From contig CAIMMI010000146.1 in NCBI GenBank assembly GCA_903842505.1, forward strand, positions 1-56,157: a stretch of 56,157 nt of DNA, given 5' to 3'. Source of the DNA: an uncultured Verrucomicrobiota bacterium. Lineage in GTDB: Bacteria; Verrucomicrobiota; Verrucomicrobiia; Limisphaerales; UBA9464. A program made the position numbers and the translations under genes. The notes beneath the pieces are model-generated. The model was not told the DNA's origin. It ran no database searches and saw only the letters and a list, made by a program, of their open reading frames with translations. Shown piece by piece: positions 50,965 to 56,157 of this stretch; within the stretch, counting starts at the first letter, position 1; each line of letters opens with the position of its first letter.

Positions 50965-53013
50965 ATGCGCGCCATCTTTCAGGGTACCGCCGCCGTTGCG
51001 GTGGCCGGCCTGCTGTTGCTTCCCGGTTGCCAGCCTTCGGGTCCGGAGGCCCTCGCGCAGGGGGATCGCGAACTTCAAGCCGGCCGTACCGAGGAAGCCA
51101 TCCGACTCCTCGAACTGGCCGCCACCAAACTCCCCACCGAAGCCCAGGTTTGGAACCGACTGGGTCTCGCCTACCACGCCGCCGGACGAACCAGCGACGC
51201 CCACAAGGCCTACCGACGCGCGCTCGAGTTCAACCGGAACCTCTTCGACGTCCGATTCAACCTCGGCGTCCTCCTCCTCGAACAGGGCCTCGCCCGCGAA
51301 GCCGAGGCCGAGTACCGGACCTACCTCAACGCCTCCCCGGACAACGCCCGCAACCCGGACGCCTGGCGCGGCGTCGGCCTCGCCCTCCTCGCCCAGAAAC
51401 AATACGCCAACGCCGAAACAGCCCTTCGCAACGCCGTCCAACTCGATGCCCGGGACGCCGAGGCCTGGAACGGCCTGGGACTCGTCCGGATCCAACTCCG
51501 GCGGCATCGGGAGGCTTATCAGGCCTTTCAACAAGCCGCCCAGACCGCACCGGATCTCGCCTCCGCCCGACTGAACCTCGCCGTCACCGCCCACCAGCAC
51601 TTCAACGACCGCCGAACCGCCCTCCAGCACTACCGCGATTTCCTCGTCCTCCAACCGGCAGGCCCCGAATCCGACGCCGTCCGCCAGGTCGTGCAGGACA
51701 TCGAGGTGAAGCTCGGACTGGTCCGGGCCGAACCACCGCCCATCCCGACCAACACCCCGCCTGCGACGGGCACCGCCATCACCGCAACCAACGTCGTCGG
51801 CCCCGCCAGCACCAATCGCCCGGCTCCCGCGATCGTCCGATCCAACCCGCCTCCACGCCCCCCCATCGTCATCACCTCCGCGCCGCCCGCCGTCCGGACT
51901 GCCCCCTCGAATCCGCCGAAGGCCATCGTCGCCGTCTCCAATCCGCCTCCGCCGAAGCCTGCGATCGTCGCCACCACAACTCCCCCGGCCGTGGCCGTCA
52001 CGCCGCCCATTGCGGCGACGAATCCACCCCAACCTGCCGCCGTACCCGAAGTTCCACTCGAGGTTGTCCAGGTCACCGAGGACCCACTCCCGCGTCGCGC
52101 CAACGACCTCCTCGTCCGCCCCATGCCGGCTGGCCGCCTGGATGTCCCGATCCCAGCGGCACGCCCGCCTGAAACCACTTTCCGCCCGCCGACGCCCGCG
52201 CCCGCGGTGGAGCCCCCCGCAGTGGAACCCTCCGCGCCAAAGACCACGTCCGCGGCCACCGATCCAATCGAACAACCCGACGAACCGGCCTCACTCGACG
52301 AGAACGGCAAACCCCGGCGCCGTTTCTGGGGCAAGGTCAATCCGGTGAACTGGGGCAATCCGACCAAGTGGTTCCGCAAGGGCACCCCGGACGCTCCTGA
52401 AGTCCCGGACAAGGAGGCGGCCGCCTCTCCCACCGCCAAGGCCTCCATCAAGGTCACCCCGTTGCTTCCGCCGCCGGCGCCGGCCAAGCCTTCCTGGCCC
52501 CGGTACACGCGGCTCAACCCGCTGGCCCCCGCCCGTGGAAACCGCGTGGCTGCCGAGGTCGAATACCAGAAGGGCGCCAGCGCCCATCAGGCCGGCAAGC
52601 TCCCCGCCGCAATTGCCGCCTACAATCAGGCCGTCCAACTCGACCCCTCCCACTTCGAGGCCCAGCACAACCTCGCCCTCGCCACCCTCCAGCAGGGCGA
52701 CCTCAAGTCCTCCCTCCGCATCAGCGAAACCGCCGTTGCCCTCGACCCGTCCTCCGCCAACGCCCGCTATAACCTGGCCGTCGCTCTCCAGCGCTCCCGG
52801 TTCCCGGTCGATGCCGCTGAGGAACTCGATCGCATCACCCGTCAGCATCCGGACGACCCCAACGCCCACCTGGCCTTGGCCACCCTCTGCGCCGGCGACC
52901 TCGCCGAACCCGACCGCGCCCGAACCCACTACGAACGGGTCCTCGCCCTCCAACCCGACCACCCCCAAGCCGCCAATATCCGCCGCTGGCTCGAACGTAC
53001 CCCTGCCCGCTGA
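50965..53013 (+). CDS. TPR-repeat lipoprotein with proline-rich central linker
   Basis: A 682-residue protein. A signal peptide with lipobox LLPGC (Cys22) is followed by about six TPR units (residues ~30-250: ALAQGDRELQAGRTEEAIRLLELA, WNRLGLAYHAAGRTSDAHKAYRRALE). A ~270-residue Pro/Ala/Thr-rich, disordered segment follows, including RRRFWGKVNPVNWGNPTKWFRKG. A second block of about four TPRs runs from ~530 to the end. It is a likely scaffold for protein-protein contacts at the envelope. The start at 50965 precedes the signal peptide. Partner unknown. Confidence 0.82.
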   Translation: MRAIFQGTAAVAVAGLLLLPGCQPSGPEALAQGDRELQAGRTEEAIRLLELAATKLPTEAQVWNRLGLAYHAAGRTSDAHKAYRRALEFNRNLFDVRFNLGVLLLEQGLAREAEAEYRTYLNASPDNARNPDAWRGVGLALLAQKQYANAETALRNAVQLDARDAEAWNGLGLVRIQLRRHREAYQAFQQAAQTAPDLASARLNLAVTAHQHFNDRRTALQHYRDFLVLQPAGPESDAVRQVVQDIEVKLGLVRAEPPPIPTNTPPATGTAITATNVVGPASTNRPAPAIVRSNPPPRPPIVITSAPPAVRTAPSNPPKAIVAVSNPPPPKPAIVATTTPPAVAVTPPIAATNPPQPAAVPEVPLEVVQVTEDPLPRRANDLLVRPMPAGRLDVPIPAARPPETTFRPPTPAPAVEPPAVEPSAPKTTSAATDPIEQPDEPASLDENGKPRRRFWGKVNPVNWGNPTKWFRKGTPDAPEVPDKEAAASPTAKASIKVTPLLPPPAPAKPSWPRYTRLNPLAPARGNRVAAEVEYQKGASAHQAGKLPAAIAAYNQAVQLDPSHFEAQHNLALATLQQGDLKSSLRISETAVALDPSSANARYNLAVALQRSRFPVDAAEELDRITRQHPDDPNAHLALATLCAGDLAEPDRARTHYERVLALQPDHPQAANIRRWLERTPAR

Positions 53014-53064
53014 TCCGATCCACCGGTCACCCGGCTCCACCCTCGAATCTCGAATCTCCCCTCC

Positions 53065-55254
53065 TCAGTCATCCAACGCCGCCCGCATCGCCGCGAAGAA
53101 GTCATCGCCCCCCTTGGAATCCACCGCCTCACCGGTTCCACCCTCGGCCGAGTTGTAGCAGTCCGCCGGCAATTCCTTGAGGAACGGCGACGGGTGGCAC
53201 GGCAGGAACTGGCCATACTTCCGACGCGACCCGCAGTGGCTGATGCGGAGCGACTCCTGCGCGCGGGTGATCCCGACGTAGAAGAGCCGGCGTTCCTCAT
53301 CCAGCGTTCCCTCCACCTTGCTGCGCATGTGAGGCAGCAAACCGTCCTCCACGCCCACGATCTGCACATGCGGGAACTCCAACCCCTTCGCCGCATGCAT
53401 CGTGATCAACGTCACCAGGTCGCCCGCATCGTCCTTGTCCGACTCCCGATCCGAGTCGAGCGTCAGGTCCTCCAGAAACTCGTTCAAACGGTCCATCGGC
53501 GAACCCAGGTAGGTCGGCGGCGGACGGACAATCACCGGTTCCGGCTCCGCGGGCTTGGCTGGCGCCTTTTCCTCGACCAATCCCGCCGCCACCGCGAGGG
53601 ACTTCCCTGCCAACGGCCCCGGCTTCGCCGCCGGGCGCACCATGCGCACCTCACCCCCGTCGAGCGACGCCACCAGTTCCGAGATGTTCCGCACCCGGTT
53701 GTCCGCCACCTCGGGATCCTTCTCCTGTCGACGCAGGTCCTCGAGATAACCGGTCTCCTTCAGCCAAGCATCTGCCCAGTCACTCAGTGAGATCCGCTGC
53801 ATCCCCAGGATCGGCTCCCGGATCCGGTCAATGAACGCCAACAACACACGGATCGCCTCAGCCGTCCGCGGCTGGAACGATGCCTGCACGTCCGTGTGCT
53901 TCATCACCGCGTGCACCGACGTGTGTCGCTCCGAACTGAACGCCAGCAGACGCTCCATCGTCACGTCGCTCAACCCACGCGCCGGCGTGTTCGCGATCCG
54001 CAGCAACGACACGTCATCCGCCGGGTTCACGAAGGTCTTCACATACGCCAGGAAATCCCGGATCTCGCGACGGTCAAAGAACGACTGCCCACCGATCAGC
54101 CGGTACCGGATCTTCGCCTTGCGCAGTGCCGTCTCGATCGGACGGGCCTGCAGGTTCGTCCGGAACAGGATCGCCTGCCCGCCCCACGGCACCCGGTGCG
54201 CCACCCGGTCGTACTCGATGTTGTCCGCGACCGTCTGCGCCTCCTCGTCGTCCGTCGTGAAGGCATGGACCACGATCTTGTTCCCGGCCCCCTTGGCCGA
54301 CCACAGGTTCTTCCCGCGCCGCTTGGTGTTGTTCCGGATCACCGCGTTTGCTGCCTTCAGGATCGTGTTGGTCGAGCGGTAGTTCTGCTCGAGCTTGATC
54401 ACCTTGACCTCCGGGTAGTGCTTCTCCAGTCCCAGGATGTTGGCGATCTCCGCACCTCGCCAACCGTAGATCGACTGGTCGTCGTCACCCACCACGCACA
54501 GGTTCCGAGACTCCTTCGTCAGGAAGTTCACCAACTCGAACTGGCTCGCGTTCGTGTCCTGATACTCGTCCACCATGACGTACCGCCAGCGACGCCGGCA
54601 CGCCTCCAACGCCTCCGGATGCTCCCGGAACAACCGGAGCGTCAGCAGGATCAAGTCATCGAAATCCACCGCGTTCGCCGCCCGCAACGCCGACTCATAC
54701 CGACGCGACACATGCTGCGCCAGGGCCCGCACCGACTCGTCGCCGAACACCGGCGAATCCGGCCCCGAGTTCTTGAACTTCGAGAGCATCGAGAGGACCG
54801 CCCCAGCGTCCGTCTTCTCCCCCTTGGCCGAGATCGCGCTCAGGATCTTCTTCATCGCCGCGAGCTGGTCGCCCTCGTCGTAGATCACGAAGTTCCGCTT
54901 GTAACCCAGCTTCTCGATGTGTTGCCGCAGGATCCGGACGCACAGCGAATGGAACGTGCACAACGTCGGCCGCGCCGTGTACGGATCCTCCGGTTCGTCC
55001 CGGTGCCGTTTTGGCCCCCTCGACTTCGGCACCATCTCGTGCACGCGTTCCTGCATCTCCCGCGCCGCCTTGTTCGTGAACGTCACCGCCAGGATGTGCC
55101 CCGGGGCCACCCCACGGTCGATCATGTGGACGATCCGGCACGTCAACGTCCGGGTCTTCCCTGTGCCGGCACCCGCGAGAATCAGCACCGGCCCCTGAAA
55201 GGTGACCACTGCGTCCCGCTGCTCCGGATTCAACGATCCCAGATCAAACGCCAT
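53065..55254 (-). CDS. UvrD/Rep/PcrA-type ATP-dependent DNA helicase
   Basis: A 729-residue superfamily 1A helicase with all core motifs: LAGAGTGKTRTLTCR (I), TFTNKAAREM (Ia), VDEYQDTNASQ (II), GDDDQSIYGWRGAE (III), LEQNYRST (IV), TMHAAKGLEFPHV (V) and VGITRAQESL (VI). It acts 3'-to-5' in repair or replication restart. A 50-60-residue Pro/acidic insertion (EKAPAKPAEPEPVIV..) lies before motif V, and the C-terminus ends ...AMRAALDD. The start at 55254 (MAFDLGSLNPEQRDAV) is right at the domain; upstream in-frame sequence crosses a 9-bp repeat tract. Rep, UvrD and PcrA cannot be told apart from sequence alone here. Confidence 0.93.
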   Translation of the reverse strand: MAFDLGSLNPEQRDAVVTFQGPVLILAGAGTGKTRTLTCRIVHMIDRGVAPGHILAVTFTNKAAREMQERVHEMVPKSRGPKRHRDEPEDPYTARPTLCTFHSLCVRILRQHIEKLGYKRNFVIYDEGDQLAAMKKILSAISAKGEKTDAGAVLSMLSKFKNSGPDSPVFGDESVRALAQHVSRRYESALRAANAVDFDDLILLTLRLFREHPEALEACRRRWRYVMVDEYQDTNASQFELVNFLTKESRNLCVVGDDDQSIYGWRGAEIANILGLEKHYPEVKVIKLEQNYRSTNTILKAANAVIRNNTKRRGKNLWSAKGAGNKIVVHAFTTDDEEAQTVADNIEYDRVAHRVPWGGQAILFRTNLQARPIETALRKAKIRYRLIGGQSFFDRREIRDFLAYVKTFVNPADDVSLLRIANTPARGLSDVTMERLLAFSSERHTSVHAVMKHTDVQASFQPRTAEAIRVLLAFIDRIREPILGMQRISLSDWADAWLKETGYLEDLRRQEKDPEVADNRVRNISELVASLDGGEVRMVRPAAKPGPLAGKSLAVAAGLVEEKAPAKPAEPEPVIVRPPPTYLGSPMDRLNEFLEDLTLDSDRESDKDDAGDLVTLITMHAAKGLEFPHVQIVGVEDGLLPHMRSKVEGTLDEERRLFYVGITRAQESLRISHCGSRRKYGQFLPCHPSPFLKELPADCYNSAEGGTGEAVDSKGGDDFFAAMRAALDD

Positions 55255-55315
55255 GAAGCCACGCAGTCTCCCCAGACCCAGCCCGCCCGCAAGGGAGGAG
55301 TTGCCTGCCGGGTGG

Positions 55316-55360
55316 ATCAGTCCGATCGGCCTGATCCAACCGATCGGACCGATCCATCCC
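55316..55360 (+). repeat. 9-bp periodic tract (atcggtccg-like)
   Basis: Five successive 9-mers, ATCAGTCCG ATCGGCCTG, then ATCCAACCG ATCGGACCG, then ATCCATCCC, in the 149-bp space between divergent genes. It is degenerate but in perfect register. Confidence 0.7.
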
Positions 55361-55403
55361 GGGCATTGCCCGCACCACCCCCACCAGCCCACCCTCCACT
55401 CCC

Positions 55404-56157
55404 ATGCACCCCGTCCATCCTTCGCCCCCGCTCTGGCAGGCCCTCCTCCTCGGTGCCGCCGCGGGCGGTATGGGATGGGGCATCCGCGGCCAGTACGGCC
55501 ATGAGACCGGTGCCATGATCGCCGGTGCCCTCGTCAGCCTCGTCCTCTGCCTCCTCTTCGCCCGACACCTTCCGTCCACCACCGTTGCCCGCGCCGCCGC
55601 CTGGGGCACGGTCGCCATCGGTTTCGGTGGCTCCATGACCTACGGCCAGACCATCGGTCTCACCCAGAACGCCAACATGGTCGGCAACCTCCACGCCTTC
55701 CTCTGGGGAATGCTCGGCCTCGGCATCAAGGGCTCCCTCTGGATCGGCTTCGCCGGCGCCTTCCTCGGCATGGGTCTGAGCGGCGTCCGCTACCGGACCC
55801 GCGATGTCCTTGTCCTCTACGGAGCCATGCTCGCCGCCTGCGCCCTCGGCATCGCCGCACTCAACGAGCCCTACAACCCCGCCCAACGCCTCCTCCCGAA
55901 GATCTACTTCTCCGCCGACTGGCGCTGGACACCCGACGTCACCCCCGAGGTCCTCAAGCCCCGACGCGAGGTCTGGGGCGGATTCCTCGCGGCCATGACC
56001 GTCCTTCTCGTGCAGCTTGCCGGGGTCCGGCGCGATGGTCTCGCCGTACGCCTTGGCCTCTGGGGACTCCTCGGTGGGGCCATCGGATTCCCGCTCGGCC
56101 AGTGTCTCCAGGCGGGCCATGCGTGGCACAAGGACCTGTTCGCACACGGCTGGCTAG
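55404..56157 (+). CDS. Partial multi-pass membrane protein of unknown family
   Basis: Open to the end of the window: 251 codons from the ATG at 55404 with no stop, so the C-terminus is missing. It is glycine-rich with about six to seven membrane segments (LLLGAAAGGMGWGIRGQ, AMIAGALVSLVLCLLFARH, WGTVAIGFGGSMTYG, FLWGMLGLGIKGSLWIGFAGAFLGMGLSG, ...). Repeated polar residues lie within them (GQYGHETG, TYGQTIGLTQNANMVGN). No family is recognised. It is divergent from the helicase gene with 149 bases between, so it may share the region's promoter space. Confidence 0.65.
   Translation, partial: MHPVHPSPPLWQALLLGAAAGGMGWGIRGQYGHETGAMIAGALVSLVLCLLFARHLPSTTVARAAAWGTVAIGFGGSMTYGQTIGLTQNANMVGNLHAFLWGMLGLGIKGSLWIGFAGAFLGMGLSGVRYRTRDVLVLYGAMLAACALGIAALNEPYNPAQRLLPKIYFSADWRWTPDVTPEVLKPRREVWGGFLAAMTVLLVQLAGVRRDGLAVRLGLWGLLGGAIGFPLGQCLQAGHAWHKDLFAHGWL

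Overview
The window is 56 kb of GC-rich, gene-dense bacterial chromosome. The gene content points to a Gram-negative member of the Verrucomicrobiota (inference). It has an LPS/Kdo export operon (kdsC-lptC-lptA-lptB) linked to HPr kinase, secreted DUF1080, ThuA, FG-GAP/heme and GxGYxYP-type proteins, a large LamG-repeat surface protein, a PEP-CTERM-like exported protein, and many short intergenic repeats. No rRNA, tRNA, CRISPR, insertion sequence or prophage was seen. Housekeeping genes (speA, dnaK, groES, groEL, infA, thiD, nnrED, a UvrD-type helicase) are interspersed, so this looks like core chromosome rather than an island.

Layout. 1-1866: repeat-rich DNA with a ~545-bp block duplicated in tandem, carrying a truncated copy of the 3' end of a small gene. 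1867-3639: FmdB-type zinc ribbon and MgtC/DUF4010 membrane protein. 3776-6756 (minus): PEP-CTERM-like protein and arginine decarboxylase. 7140-10779 (minus): M28 peptidase followed by two oligopeptide-type ABC ATPases, translationally coupled. 11135-15168 (minus): dnaK, groES, groEL, ending in a strong terminator. 15708-18291: a beta-hydroxyacid-type dehydrogenase with a histone-H1-like tail, then a secreted c-heme/FG-GAP protein. 18407-21371 (minus): NAD(P)HX repair enzyme and a sigma-54 response regulator. 21597-24664: membrane acyltransferase with SGNH domain, overlapping a serine hydrolase. 24853-29004 (minus): a 1383-residue protein with four LamG-like repeats of 711 bp. 29234-31525: OmpA-like protein, MBL hydrolase and PlsC acyltransferase. 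31747-32547 (minus): DUF1080. 32735-36079 (minus): kdsC-lptC-lptA-lptB-hprK. 36174-40981: small membrane protein, lipocalin, DUF362, GxGYxYP protein and FkbM methyltransferase. 40997-41215 (minus): infA. 41526-43450: thiD and a ThuA protein. 43496-47883: a five-gene exported redox/flavinylation cluster. 48143-56157: membrane proteins, an HTH-MBL fusion, a TPR lipoprotein and a UvrD-like helicase.

The most interesting system is the run DUF3570 barrel - ApbE - TlpA thioredoxin - DUF4266 lipoprotein - Ig-like protein (43496-47883). ApbE attaches FMN to threonine in Dxx(S/T)(G/S)AT-like motifs. The DUF3570 protein carries an exact DALSGAT, and the fifth protein carries HALSGAT just after its hydrophobic N-terminus. 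This suggests a covalently flavinylated cell-surface redox system with its own thiol-reducing partner. The DUF3570/DUF4266/ApbE/thioredoxin association is, as far as I recall, already known from genomic surveys. The fifth component with a second SGAT motif looks like the least described part.

A second theme is the intergenic DNA. At least four dispersed repeat types recur between genes (a 'gtcctcacgag/caagattcaag' element, a 'ccgtagccgacg' element, a 'ctcgtactc' inverted element and 'cacagatt' inverted elements), together with 9-bp periodic tracts. These account for most of the spurious N-terminal extensions of open frames in this region.
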